Shown here: in pieces, positions 52,495-62,929 of the stretch
Layout of the letters: every line of letters begins with the position of its first letter
How positions within the stretch are numbered: the first letter of the stretch is position 1
Source of the DNA: Symbiodinium natans
Taxonomy: Eukaryota; Sar; Dinophyceae; Suessiales; Symbiodiniaceae
NCBI GenBank assembly: GCA_905221605.1
Contig: CAJNDS010002509.1
Coordinates: forward strand, 200,001-264,000
Length of the DNA: 64,000 bases
Direction of reading: 5' to 3'
The notes under the pieces: generated by a model
Database searches by the model: none
What the model saw: the letters and a program-made list of their open reading frames with translations, nothing else
What the model was told of the DNA's origin: nothing
Made by a program: the position numbers and the translations under genes

Positions 52495-52660
52495 AGGGTT
52501 TAGGGTTTAGGGTTTAGGGTTTAGGGTTTAGGGTTTACGGTTTACGGTTTACGGTTTAGGGTGTAGGGTGTAGGGTGTAGGGTGTAGGGTTTAGGGTTTA
52601 GGGTTTTGGTTTTAGGGTTTAGGGTTTAGACTTAGAGTTTAGGGGTTAGGGTTTAGGGTC
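52495..52660 (+). repeat. TTTAGGG array with TTTACGG and TGTAGGG variants
   Basis: Runs of one variant (three TTTACGG, four TGTAGGG) lie next to each other, as expected if variants spread by local duplication. Confidence 0.9.
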
Positions 52661-53355
52661 TAGGGCTTAGGGTTTAGGTGAGGGATTGGGTGTAAGGCTT
52701 ATGGTTTGTGGTTTCCGGGTCGGGCGTTTCGTTTCGTGGTTAGGGACGTTGCGGTGCCCTTGTGGCTGCTCGTTGCCAGCTGCGCGCACAAATCAAAATG
52801 CTACTGTAGCCTCCACCTCTCTGACAGGTCTGTTGTCCCATGTCCCATTTGGCAAAGTCGGAGGTGCACTACATTATACAGGGTCCCTGCTATGTATTCT
52901 GGGCTCCCGAGCAGTCTGGGCATCGGCATGGGGCCGGTAGATTGGGTGTTCGGAGATGCATGTGGGCAGCATGATGCCACAGGGTTGAAAGCTGATATGG
53001 ACGGGTGTCGACATGTTTTTGATGGCTTCAAATCGGTGCCTATATAAGTGTGTCGCACGCCCATCCCAGCGGAACAGGCTCACGACTCTTTTTTAGCAGC
53101 AAGGCTGACTGAAGTGGTCCCGGATCCGAGAATAAGAGCAAATGGGCCCTTGTTCAGATCAAATACCCTACAAGCCCTTTACGCTGGGTCACAAGACCTT
53201 GCACGGCGTCAGGTCTGCGTCATAAACCCTAAACCCTAAACCCTAAACCCTAAACCCTAAACCCATGGTCTGTAAAATCATGTCATGTTGCCAGTCCGTG
53301 CCACCCACCTCCAGCAGTTCGACAACTTGCCCCAAACCCTAAACTCTAACCCCTA

Positions 53356-53558
53356 CTTGGCGGTTCATGGTACTTCGTAACCGGGTTTAGGGTTTAGGGT
53401 TTAGGGTTTAGGGTCTAGGGTTTAGGGTTTAGGGTTTAGGGTTTAGGGTTTAGTGTACGTATATAACCCAAATGTAACCCTATTAGGGTACTTGAGGGGC
53501 TTCGCAGTCGGTTCTAACTACACTTATAATTGAGTTGTAAGTACCCTGAACCTCCAAG
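53356..53558. mobile_element. MITE-like element, family C, split by a TTTAGGG array
   Basis: Left end CTTGGCGGTTCATGGTACTT, then about 70 bp of TTTAGGG (53,383-53,453), then the interior (ACTACACTTATAATTGAG) and right end GTACCCTGAACCTCCAAG. Confidence 0.75.
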
Positions 53559-53751
53559 TAGACCGTTTTAACCCGAAACCTTCCCGAAACCCCAACGCCT
53601 AGGCCTGAGATCCTCAACTCTTGAAGCTCATATTATCCCGATGAGATGATGTGACATGGCACCCTCTGCATTCTTCGGAAGCTGAAGGGGCCTTGAAACT
53701 CTAAGCCACTAGGGTTTAGGGAGTAGGGTAACCACAGACCCCACTCAGGTA

Positions 53752-54132
53752 ATGTTAATGACGCAAAGCCCTTCGGTACTGCGAAAGCATACTGAACGCT
53801 TCTTTAAACTGTGCAACCGTGGAACCAAGTGGGACACTCACGTGGCGAGGAACGGGTGGTGCCCGTCAGGCCTCTACGCTATAGTGTCCGACTCACAAGA
53901 TTTTGCTACGGCCCAGCTTCAATTAGAAGCAGCAATGACTTACTCAGCCGTCGCAGGCATCCAGTTTCCTCTCGACACGGTTACGGCGCTGGCTGATGAC
54001 AGTTTGGTCTGCGGCAACGTGCAGGACAGTAATCTGCCATGGATATTCCAAATTCCTCAGAAGACCCACCTGCAGTGTCCTCGACGACTCTCTGTGGGCC
54101 CCTTTGAGCCCGGAACCCCACACCTTCCCTAA
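53752..54132 (+). CDS. Unrecognised ORF
   Basis: A 126-codon ORF preceded by CCACTCAG. It has balanced composition (FFKLCNRGTKWDTHV, FATAQLQLEAAMTYSAVAG) and is free of repeat-coded residues until its last codons, which run into CCTAAAC repeats. It could be an exon of the plus-strand gene set. No family recognised. Confidence 0.35.
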   Translation: MLMTQSPSVLRKHTERFFKLCNRGTKWDTHVARNGWCPSGLYAIVSDSQDFATAQLQLEAAMTYSAVAGIQFPLDTVTALADDSLVCGNVQDSNLPWIFQIPQKTHLQCPRRLSVGPFEPGTPHLP

Positions 54133-54185
54133 ACCTCAAACCCTAAACCTCAAACCCTAAACCTTAAACCCTAAACCCCGAGGTC

Positions 54186-54257
54186 ATGACGGTCATGGAA
54201 ACTACACCGGACTTCCGAGACCACCCCATGCTCTTTGAGTTCATGGCCGCCGGCTCA
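54186..54257 (+). CDS. Exon candidate, unrecognised
   Basis: CCCCGAG acceptor after CCCTAAA repeats, then VMTVMETTPDFRDHPMLFEF then MAAGS, with TTTAGGG repeats from its end. The telomere-like repeats again sit at both intron positions. Confidence 0.45.
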
Positions 54258-54834
54258 GGGTTTAGGGTTTAAAGGGTTTAGGGTTTAGGGCTTAAAGGGT
54301 TTAGGGTTTAGGGTTTAGGGCTTAAAGGGTTAAAAGGGTTTAGGGTTTAGGGTTTAGGGTTTAGCTTTTAGGGTTTAGGGTTTAGGGTTGGTTTGGGGTT
54401 TTGGGTTTAGGGTTTAGGGTTTAGGGTTAGGGTTCAGGGTTCAGGGTTCAGGGTATAGGGTATAGGGTTCAGGATATAGGGTTTAGGGTTTAGGGTTTAG
54501 TCTCCAGGGCTTAGGGAAGGTTCAGAGTTGAGGCTTTGGAGTCATTTTGTTCAGGCTCTTTAGGCTTTAGTGCTTGAGCCGTTTGTTATGCAAGGCTTCG
54601 AGCACTCGGGGGTTTGGCGCTGAGCTCTTGCCAGAAGAATCCGTAGGTTTATTTGCTCGAGGCTGAAGGCTGAGGCTCGAGAGTTATCTGAGTCCGTTTT
54701 GCATCTTCGTTCCGTTCAGTTTGGATGGAAAAAAATGTTCGACGGTTGGGGTCACGTTTTTGAGTAAGTAGATGGTTCACTCAAGACTCTAGACCCTGCA
54801 CCCAAGTTCTTCCGTAAGGCCTCTGAGTATCTGA

Positions 54835-55194
54835 GTGTCTGCAGTTGCAGAGGACTGCACCCTCACGGTGGCTTTCACCTGTGAGTGTGGGACCCCAGCT
54901 GAGGAGCACAGGGTTTCTCTAAGGCCCTATGTGGGGCGGTGTCTCTGTCAGGGTTTAGGGTCGATAGGGTTGCTAGCAATCGTTGAAACAACCCTACTTC
55001 ATGTGCAAACCTACCTTGGAGGAACCCCACACCTTGATTACATAAAGGAACATGTTTCATGTTTAAAAAAATGTACAGAGGCACGCCATTTAGTGCTAGA
55101 TGCTAAACCCTTTCGTTTCAGGTTTTGGGCGGTTGGCTTCTGGAACTTCCAGTTGTGGCTTATAGGTTCTGGCTCTGAGCAAGTGAGAACTTAA
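54835..55194 (+). CDS. Unrecognised ORF
   Basis: A 119-codon ORF with Cys-containing N-terminal part (CTLTVAFTCECGTP) and a short TTTAGGG-like patch in the middle. The opposite strand is partly open as well. Low confidence. Confidence 0.2.
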   Translation: MSAVAEDCTLTVAFTCECGTPAEEHRVSLRPYVGRCLCQGLGSIGLLAIVETTLLHVQTYLGGTPHLDYIKEHVSCLKKCTEARHLVLDAKPFRFRFWAVGFWNFQLWLIGSGSEQVRT

Positions 55195-55507
55195 CCCTAA
55201 ACCCTAATGTCAGCCGCTTGATGACACAAGCACTTGACAACGAGAGCTTCCAATTTGCTACGCTGTCGATTGTCTATCCATGCGTCCCTGCTTATGCGCT
55301 TGAACCATTGAACCCTGAAACCCTAAACCCGAAACCCAAAACCCTAAACCCTAAAGACCCCCCTTGGGTTTAACGAGGCCACAACGCCCCAAGCCCGAGG
55401 AAGTTGTTTGGGCCGGGTTTGGGGTTTGGGGGTTTAGAGTACATGGCCACTCTACTGGTGTCGTATGGAAGGTCTCCCCAAGCATCTGGGTTTGCCGGAA
55501 AAACAGT

Positions 55508-55620
55508 TGTTCAAACCTGGGTTCAAGAACCTGGGTTGGAGAACCTGGGTTCAACCTGGGTTCGAACCCAAACTATTGAACTATTGGTTTGGGAACCCAG
55601 GTTCAACCTGGGTGCAAACC
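55508..55620. repeat. AACCTGGGTTC palindromic cluster
   Basis: Repeated AACCTGGGTT/GAACCCAGGTT units on both strands around a CAAACTATTGAACTATTGG centre, able to form a long hairpin. The B-box-like GGTTCGAACC here is part of this repeat and is not taken as a tRNA. Confidence 0.75.
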
Positions 55621-56109
55621 CCCCCTGGGGACCACACCTCCGGAGGGGGGGGTGAAACTTAAGCACCCCCCTTACCAGTTTCACTTCTTTGGTTTCAAAA
55701 AATGAAATCCAAAACAAACAAACACCAAAAACACAACAAGATTCGAGGGGGGTGGAATTTAGAATATTCCCTTCTTCTTCTCAAAAAAGGAATTTAACGT
55801 TTGGAGTCTCACAATAAATCCATTCTGTTTTCGTAAAGAATAAAATTAAACTAAAAGGGTCTTAACACCTTCAAGACAAACCATAAAAACCCTGATCCCC
55901 AAACCCCAATGAAAGACCCCAAACCCTAAACCCTAAACCCCAAATCCCAAACCCCAAACCCCAATGAAAGACCCAACCCACAGGCTAGCTTTGCGGATTT
56001 ATGCCAGCGTTTCCTATGCCGACTTCTGCGGAAACTGCCGGGGGACCTGGGCGGGCAGAGAGAGCAGTCGGAAAGGCTTCCGCCCTGATGTTGGTTTAGG
56101 GTTTGCGTG

Positions 56110-56215
56110 GCAGGGAGTTAGGGTTTAGGGTTAGGTTATTAGGGTGTTAGAGTGATAGGGTGTTAGGGTGTTGGGGTGTTAGGGTGTTGGGGCGTTAGGG
56201 TGTTAGGGTTTCGGG
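56110..56215 (+). repeat. TTAGGGTG/TTGGGGTG octamer array
   Basis: An eight-base relative of the telomere-like repeat, about nine units, ending in TTTCGGG and TTTAGGG. Confidence 0.8.
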
Positions 56216-56394
56216 TTTAGGGAGGGGTCCCTTGTTGGGTACCCAGGGTATCCGACATATTTGAGCGCAGTAAGTAGGGGAAACGTAAACATTGATTCCT
56301 GGCCATATGGGTTTCTGTTTCATCTCGCCAGTGCGGAACACCAGACTCAAAGATCTGCAAAATTTGAAGCCCAGTGCCTTGGAACCCCTAAACC

Positions 56395-56487
56395 CTACAC
56401 CCTACACCCTACACCCTACACCCTACACCCTAAACCCTAAACCCTAAACCCTAAACCCTAAACCCTAAACCCTAAACCCTAAACCCC
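56395..56487 (-). repeat. CCCTACA then CCCTAAA array
   Basis: Five CCCTACA units followed by about nine CCCTAAA units; another case of clustered variants. Confidence 0.9.
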
Positions 56488-56684
56488 CCACCCTGAGCTC
56501 AAGGTTCGTTGACCATCCCCGTGCATGGACCATCCCTCTAGCCCTAACCCCTACGCAACCCCCTGAAGCCCCGAGGTAAACCCTCAACCTTAAACCCCTG
56601 AACCAGAAAACCCCCAAGGTTTAGGGTTTAGGGTTTAAGGTTTAAGGTTTAGGGTTTAGGGTTTAGGGTTGAGGGTTAGTCCAG

Positions 56685-56778
56685 TCAGGGTACAACCTCA
56701 TCGACGTCTTCGCAATCGTGGGGGTCCTCAGGGCCTCTCCAGACTGGGCAGAACACGGTTTCATGGCCAAGTGTGTAT
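56685..56778 (+). CDS. Exon candidate, membrane (possible ion-channel S2-S3)
   Basis: AGTCCAG acceptor, then SGYNLIDVFAIVGVLRASPD then WAEHGFMAKCV. The YNLIDVFAIV string resembles the start of S3 in voltage-gated cation channels (W/YN..D). An S4 exon lies 2.2 kb downstream on the same strand, which supports this reading. The exon ends at a TTTAGGG array with duplicated flanks. Confidence 0.5.
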
Positions 56779-56867
56779 AGCTTAGGGTTTAGGGTTTAGG
56801 GTTTAGGGTTTAGGGGTTTAGGGTTTAGGGTTTAGGGTTTAGGGTTTAGGGTGGCCATGTGTGTATA
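56763..56867 (+). repeat. TTTAGGG array flanked by near-exact 16-bp direct repeats
   Basis: TGGCCAAGTGTGTATA at about 56,764-56,779 and TGGCCATGTGTGTATA at 56,852-56,867 flank about 72 bp of TTTAGGG. As at 41.8 kb, the left copy is the end of an exon. Confidence 0.8.
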
Positions 56868-57365
56868 CACATGGGGGGGGTGGGGGTGGCCTGACCGCTT
56901 ATCGGTTCTGTCTACGGGGGCTGAAAAACTCATGAAACATATGTGTGTCATAGTGTATGTATATACAAGAAGAGAGAGCGAGAGATTGCGAGAGAGAGAG
57001 AGAGCGAGAGCGAACAACTGAGGAAACGATAGAGGAGAATCTAGAGAACGCAAGAGAAGGAGAAAGCGTGAGAGTCTAAAGCCTCAACGAGTCCTGAAGC
57101 TTAGCTCCGATGGTGCATGGCGAACAGCTTTTTGCGGCTGCAAGGCTGTAGCTTGAGTTCATGAACGACGCATGTACCTAGTCTTGGGAAGAAGCCTCCG
57201 AACCCTGAGCCCAAAACCCTCAACCCTCAACCGCCACCGTTGGCGTTTCGGGTTTAGGCCTCCTAGAGTAGTCCAGACACTCGATGTTCTGCGTGCACCC
57301 TTGCCGGCAATCGAATTTGTTCATGGGTTCTACAGTTTGCAAGTACGGTAGTAGCATACACATGT

Positions 57366-57402
57366 ACATATACATACATACATACATACATACATACATA
57401 CA

Positions 57403-57431
<29 letters not shown>
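57366..57431 (-). repeat. CATA microsatellite
   Basis: About sixteen CATA units; the Tyr/Met/Cys/Val ORF across it is an artefact. Confidence 0.95.
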
Positions 57432-57433
<2 letters not shown>

Positions 57434-57962
57434 GTATTGTGTTGTTTACACATGTGCGCATAAGTATTTATTATTATTATATATATATGTATATTTTACA
57501 TATACATGGTTTCTGTGTATATCTTTTTCTGGGATGTACAAAGGATATTTTGGAACCCAGGCCCCAAGTTTGACCAGCCCTCCAGCCGCACCCCTCTTGA
57601 GAGGTTGGGGTTTAGGGTTTAGGGTTTAGGGTTTTGGGATTAGGGTTTAGGATTTTCTATGTTTCGTGGCCATGCTTCTGCGGCATTTGTGGCTTGTTTA
57701 GGCATTTGTGGTCCAGTTCTCGCGTTCCCCGGCTCCTGCAGCCTTAACCTTTTTCAACTCCCAAGCCCTAAACTCCCAGACCCTCCGTCTTAAACCGTAG
57801 ATTTTATAAAGTCTGAAACTTTCCAACCGCGAGCCCTTTTTGCTTTGGGATTCCCCAGTTGTATTGCTGAAAAACCCAACCCTCAATCCCAAGCCAGAAC
57901 CCCAAAACTCCAAACCCCTAAACCCTAAACCCTCAAAAACCGCCGAGTTCCTCAGAGCTTAG

Positions 57963-58034
57963 GTGCCGAGTTTCTTCCAGCTGCTGTTCATGCTCTGGCA
58001 CGCGGAAGCCCACAAGATGCACAAGGACTCCCCG
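57963..58034 (+). CDS. Exon candidate, possible channel gene
   Basis: GAGCTTAG acceptor, 72 bp coding VPSFFQLLFMLWHAEAHKMH then KDSP, then GTTTAGGG as donor. Lies between the possible S3 and S4 exons on the same strand. Confidence 0.45.
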
Positions 58035-58076
58035 GTTTAGGGACCCTAAGCCCTAAGCCCTAAGCCCTAAGCCCTA

Positions 58077-58165
58077 CGCCCTAAACCCTAAACCCTAAAC
58101 CCTAAACCCTAAACCCTAAACCCTAAACCCTAAACCCTAAACCCTAAACCCTAAACCCTAAACCT
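58077..58165 (-). repeat. CCCTAAA array
   Basis: About twelve perfect units, after CCCTAAG variants. Confidence 0.9.
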
Positions 58166-58705
58166 TAACCGTAACCCCTGGGGTTTTTTGGGGGGTTCTG
58201 AGGGCCAGGGTGTGAGTTTCAGGACACCGAGGCTTGCGTCTTCAGGGCTTTAGGGCTACAAGGCTTCCGGGCTTGCAGATTGCGGGTTTTCAGGTTTTGG
58301 GTTCAGGGATCAGGGTTGAGCGCTTGGGGTTCAGTTTTGAGTTTAGGCTTCAGCACTTGCAGATTGCAGGGTTTCAGGGTTTGGGTTCAGGGTTTTCAGC
58401 ATGTCGGTGTACTTACTGATGTTTGTTGAGCTTGAGGTTTAGGGATTCGCCCTGAACCCTGAAACCCTCTCCTAAACCCTAAACCCTAAACCCCAAACCC
58501 CGAACCCCAAACCCCGAACCCCGAACCCTAAACCCTAAACCCCAAGCACCTGTAGACCCTGCTGCGCCAATCCCTACCATTCGACCCAAAAATAGCGCAA
58601 CAGCTCACGCAGTAATTGTGCCGTTTGAGCCGAAAACATCTTCAAACAAAGAGAACTTAGGGTCTTAGGGCCATAAACTATAATATAGGGCCCAACAGTG
58701 GGCCC

Positions 58706-58788
58706 TCTTTACTCTTCTTTCGGGTTTAGGCTCCCTTATAAGCCCCTCCAAACCAAAGAGGGTGCCCTTTATATTCCTTGGGTCACCC
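58706..58788. mobile_element. MITE-like element, family D
   Basis: GGGTTTAGGCTCCCTTATAA start, CAAACCAAAGAGGGTGCCC centre, CTTGGGTCACC end; followed by CCCTAAA repeats and the S4 exon. Confidence 0.65.
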
Positions 58789-58939
58789 TGAAACCTAACC
58801 CTAAACCCCGCAAACCCTAAACCCCCCAAACCCTAAACCCTAAACCCCAAACCCCCCAAACCCTAAGCCCTAAACCCTAAACCCTAAACCCTAAACCCTA
58901 AACCCTAAACCCTAAACCCTAAGCCCTTCTCATCGCGAG

Positions 58940-59032
58940 GCTGTGGACTCGATCCGCACCTTCCGCATGGTGCGGCTCCTGCGCATCGCGCGGGTCTTCC
59001 GAGTCTTGCTGGGGGCTCGGGAGGATGTCCGG
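58940..59032 (+). CDS. Voltage-sensor (S4) exon of a cation channel
   Basis: CATCGCGAG acceptor, then AVDSIRTFRMVRLLRIARVF then RVLLGAREDVR, then GTGTGAGG as donor. Arginines at every third place (R..R..R..R..R..R) in a hydrophobic helix are the hallmark of S4 in voltage-gated Na/Ca/K channels (established). The channel type cannot be told from one exon. CCCTAAA repeats occupy the intron before it and TTTAGGG the intron after it. Confidence 0.7.
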
Positions 59033-59194
59033 GTGTGAGGGGAAGATGCTAGGTAGGTTTAGGGTTTAGGGTTTAGGGTTTAGGGTTTAAGGTTTAGGGT
59101 TTAGGGTTTAGGGGTTTTGTTATGGTAACATACTAGGTAGGTTTAGGGTCGTGGGTTTAGGGTTAAGGGCTTCGCGTTTAGGGTTTGAAGTTGG

Positions 59195-59340
59195 GACTTT
59201 TTGCTAACAGTCCTTAATCGGGATGATCCCCCAATGATGGTCTATTGGGTTTAGGGTTGGGATACAGTCCTTAGTAGGGATTCTAGTGCCCCTTATTATG
59301 ATGCCACCAGGACTGTTAGTATAAGGGAGAACCTCCCAAG
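59195..59340. mobile_element. MITE-like element, family G, with telomere-like patch
   Basis: TTGGGACTTTTTGCTAACAG left, GGACTGTTAGTATAAGGGAG then AACCTCCCAAG right; a GGGTTTAGGGTTGGG patch lies in the middle. Confidence 0.6.
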
Positions 59341-60281
59341 ATTCAGGGATTGCCATGGTTTAGGATGCTGTTTTTTGAAGGGTTTTGGGTGGAGGGCCGT
59401 CAGGAGCCTGACTTGCTACACAACTTCGGCTTAGGGCAACTTTAAGATTCACAACTTGCAGGGCTTATAGGCGTTATCGGATTTATGGGGTCTTAAGGTT
59501 TCAGACCCTCAAGCCCAAACACACACTGTAGAGCCCCAGAGGACAGTCCCAAGACCAGCATGCGTTCAATGCAGAAGTGTTCGGCTTTGGGTTTCGGGGC
59601 TTAAGATTTCGGATTTAGGGTGCATCGGGAGTTGGTTGTTCTACTGTTCTTCTGAATGGGCAAGGGCCTCTTCATAGGCACCTTGTAGAGTATTACTGAA
59701 TCCCTCATGGAAGAGACTTTCATCCTCACAGGGTCCAGCTTTGCATGGCTGCGATACAAAAATATGTATATGTATATGTGTATATATATATATATATTAG
59801 CTGCAGGCAGTAATGAATCTTTCACCATTACCGACATGGTTTGCTGTCTAGAATTCCTTGCGGCAAACATCCAGTCCGAAACCCCTCCTTCTAAGAGCTC
59901 TCTTCAACATAAACCCCTACCAAGCCCTCAGAATTAAGTCCTAAACCCCAAGCCCTAAAAACCCTAAACCCCCCTCTGGGCCCCTAGACCAAGATGCTTA
60001 GAGGAGTTCAATGAGGATTGTTTCTCTGAACCAGGAGTCCCCCTTTAGGATTCAAGTTGTTGGGGCTTCAGTGGCTTAACAAACCCACAGCCCTAAAACC
60101 TCCGACGTATTAAAGCAAAGCTCAAAACCCTCAACAAAAGCCCCTGGGACTTAACTACAGTTAGTATAGTTAGTAGCCCTTCTTGTAGGGCAAGCCAACT
60201 GCAGAGTTAGACGGTTTGTCCCAAAGGGCTGCGGAAGGAGAAGGTTGCCCTTTCGCAGCTAAAGGCCCTTTAGCTCCTTCT

Positions 60282-60343
60282 AGAGGTTTAGGGTTTAGGG
60301 TTTAGGGTTTAGGGTTTAGGGTTTAGGGTTTAGGGTTTAGGGA
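60282..60343 (+). repeat. TTTAGGG array
   Basis: About eight units ending at an exon candidate. Confidence 0.9.
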
Positions 60344-60345
60344 CA

Positions 60346-60437
60346 GCAGACCTGCGACAGTCGCCTGATGCACGAGTGGAACATCGTTCCGCAGATGGAT
60401 CTGCTGCTGGCGGTGCTCCTGGACCCTCCGCCGTGTA
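60346..60437 (+). CDS. Exon candidate between two TTTAGGG arrays
   Basis: Frame QQTCDSRLMHEWNIVPQMDL then LLAVLLDPPPC, bounded by TTTAGGGA on the left and GTAGGGTTT on the right, so both splice signals would come from telomere-like sequence. A TTTAGGG array follows to about 60,500. Confidence 0.45.
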
Positions 60438-60671
60438 GGGTTTAGGGTTTAGGGTTTAGGGTTTAGGGTTTAGGGTTTAGGGTTTAGGGTTTAGGGTTCA
60501 GGGAACACACTAAACTCCTTAAATGGGGTTCTTAAGGGAGGCAGGTTTCAAGGGGTTCCGAAGACTCCCCACTACTCCTAAGCTTCCCTGAGAACCCTAA
60601 ACCCTAAACCTTTTATGAAGCCCCCTCCCTTAAGGACCCTGTAATGTCTTCTCCCTATCCAGGGATAGCTG

Positions 60672-60725
60672 AAGCAGCTGGGTATCTGGATCCTGAAGCT
60701 GAACCATCAGCCCTATTGGTGGAGG
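60672..60725 (+). CDS. Exon candidate, unrecognised
   Basis: CCAGGGATAG acceptor, then LKQLGIWILKLNHQPYWW, then a GGGTTTGGGG repeat as donor region. Confidence 0.4.
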
Positions 60726-60832
60726 GTTTGGGGTTTAGGGTTTATAGGGTTTAGGGTTTAGTGTTCAGGGTTTAGGGTTTGGGGTTTAGGGTTTAAGGTG
60801 TGGCATAGTGATAGTGTATACGTAGGCGTTTG

Positions 60833-61198
60833 TCAGGTCTTGTGTTTTCTCAGGACAGGGATAACAACCATCAAGTGGCATGTGCAACTTACTGTCCACT
60901 GTTGCTCCAGCATCCCTGGGCGGAGGGCACCTAGAAAACAACCTCTATCATATCTCCTCTCCTGACACCGCTCGTGATCTCTGTATAGGGCCCTCAGTAG
61001 GCTGGCAAATTGAACCTCACAAGGCCTGGAGTGCCTTTTGGCCCACTTGGACGCCCAGTCGCATCTTTCTTCTCTTCGTTTATACAATCCCTTGAGAATC
61101 AAATTGAGCACAAGACGCATGCCAGTTGCTTGTTCTAGGTGGCTGGGCAAGCTAGCTAAAGAATTACGGCCCTGATCCCCAAACACCAAAACCCTCAC
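60833..61198 (-). CDS. Unrecognised minus-strand ORF
   Basis: A 121-codon ORF with basic, Arg-rich middle (YKRREERCDWASKWAKRHSR). No motif recognised; a shorter ORF is open on the other strand. Could be a fragment of a larger degraded gene. Confidence 0.25.
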   Translation of the reverse strand: MRVLVFGDQGRNSLASLPSHLEQATGMRLVLNLILKGLYKRREERCDWASKWAKRHSRPCEVQFASLLRALYRDHERCQERRYDRGCFLGALRPGMLEQQWTVSCTCHLMVVIPVLRKHKT

Positions 61199-61225
61199 GC
61201 CCTAATCCCTAAAACCCTATCAAAC

Positions 61226-61345
61226 CCTTTTCAACCCTACCTTAGGAACACATAACCTACTGTTTCGTAGGCTATGCCTAAGAAGCCTATAAGGGGTTTG
61301 AGAGTAACAACCTGCAGAAATGTAGGTTATGTGTTCTTAAGGTGA
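61226..61345. mobile_element. MITE-like element, family F
   Basis: Ends CCTTAGGAACACATAACCTA and TAGGTTATGTGTTCTTAAGG, inner TTTCGTAGGCTATGCC; relative of 48,528-48,625. Confidence 0.7.
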
Positions 61346-61422
61346 GCATCAACCCTGAACCCTAATATGACGTACAAGTTGGCACCCGCAACCCCAGTCC
61401 AACGAGACCTGCGCATGTCCCA

Positions 61423-61576
61423 CTTGGAGGTTCATGGTACTTATTAGCCAAATTATAACTGTACTTATACCCCACTTATAAGCCCCTTAAGTGCCCTAAT
61501 GTGGTTATAAGTACAGTTACAAGTACAGGTATCCCTAAACCCAAAACCCTAAACCCTAAACCCTAAACCTCCAAGC
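61423..61576. mobile_element. MITE-like element, family C, with CCCTAAA in right end
   Basis: Left end CTTGGAGGTTCATGGTAC; interior ATTATAACTGTACTTATA; near the right end, CAGGTAT is followed by CCCTAAA repeats before the last bases ACCTCCAAG. Confidence 0.7.
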
Positions 61577-61650
61577 AGGAGTCTGCCAGCAACGGCATCA
61601 TCATTGTCGTACTGCTGGGCCGGGAAGCCCACAGCATTCCGCAGCACTAG
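61577..61650 (+). CDS. Exon candidate, unrecognised
   Basis: CCTCCAAGCAG acceptor, then ESASNGIIIVVLLGREAHSI then PQH, then TAGGGTCTATAGGG repeats. The acceptor would lie in the end of a family C element. Confidence 0.4.
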
Positions 61651-61734
61651 GGTCTATAGGGTTTAGGGTTTTTAGGGTTTAGGGTTTTAGGGTTTAGTGT
61701 TTTTTGTGGGTTTAATTAGGGTTTAGGGGTTTTG

Positions 61735-61905
61735 GGTGTAGGGGTCTAGGGTTTAGGGGTTTAGGGGTTTAGGGGTTTAGGGGTTTAGGGGTTTAGGGGT
61801 TTAGGGGTCTAGGGTTTAGGGGTTTACGGGTTTAGGCGTTTAGGCGTTTAGGGGTTTAGGGGTTTAGGGGTTTAGGGGTTTAGGGGTTTAGGGTTTTAGG
61901 GGTTT
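61735..61905 (+). repeat. TTTAGGGG octamer array
   Basis: About twenty octamers with TTTAGGCG and TTTACGGG variants. Confidence 0.9.
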
Positions 61906-62929
61906 ATGGGTTTAGGGTCCTAGTTCGGCCTGAGGGAGGTATATGTGCTCTAGTACAACAGGGGGGAACGGACAGGTACCGAATTTCTGAATAAGCCTAA
62001 CCCCTAAACCCCATCAAGAGCTAGGAAGCTTTGTGGGGGTTGTGAGGGGTCGAAACACTACCTTCGGGCCTAAACCCTGAACCGTAAAGCCTCCATCATT
62101 TTTGGATTTGGGGTTTCGGGTTTAGGGCTCTCCCCAAAATGGCTCACTGAACGTGGTCAAAGTCACAGCCTGCCGTCAGCTCTCCCTGAAGATTGCTCCT
62201 ATGGGGGCCCCAAGCCCGTTTCAAGTGTGCCCACCCTTACAGGCCCGAGGCTTGAATCTCCAAATTTTGGAGGGGTCTCTGAAAACCCCCAAAAGGTTCA
62301 GAATGCTGGAAGCCCTGGACGGATATTGTTTACGAGGCTGATAACCCGAAAAGCAGACATAACAACCCTAAACCTGATCTTGGTCAAAAATGGGTGGGAT
62401 CCCAGGCGAACATCACAAGAGAATCTACGATCTCAGCCGTGACTTTAAATCACGGCTACGGCAGAGAACTTGAATGGTGCGTCATGGTGCGTCCTATGCT
62501 ATGGATGTGCGCGTGGCCTGGAACAACTCATTCACGGCTTCCTTCACGAGCTCCAGCTGCTTGTGTGGCGTCCGGCCCAACAGAGAGGCCCGCATCTTCA
62601 AAGCATGGCTCCATACTTCCGGCAAGACTGGACTTCAACCCTGCCTCGGTAGGTTTGAACATAATTTTAAATATCTATGAACCTTCGTCCCGTATAGATC
62701 GTATAGAATCCTTACAGCCAGAAACATTTTGGTTTTCATAGGGCCCCCCCCTTAGGGCTTGGGGGGTTGGGGTTATAGGGGATGTTAAGGGGAAAAAGGA
62801 GGGACCGCTAGACGTGACCCTGAATCTTGTACAACCCCCATAATATATATATATATACATACATTATCAAATCTATATACAGTATATATATATATATATG
62901 AAAGAGCAACCTTTCGGGTCTATTTAACC
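61906..62929. other. Mixed sequence without a confident gene
   Basis: Short plus-strand ORFs at 62.15-62.74 kb have fairly normal composition (QILEGSLKTPKRFRMLEALD) and could be exon pieces, but several frames are open at once and nothing is recognised. TA microsatellite at 62,839-62,899. Confidence 0.4.

Larger units (their letters stand above)
44846..53751. other. Repeat region without a confident gene
   Basis: MITE families A, B, D, E, F, G, I and K and telomere-like arrays are listed separately. ORFs at 45.3-46.2, 47.0-47.3 and 52.7-53.2 kb are unrecognised. A possible exon lies near 47,724-47,773 (MATISAGPELIVTKGLQ before GTACCTG). Confidence that any of these is coding is low. Confidence 0.5.
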
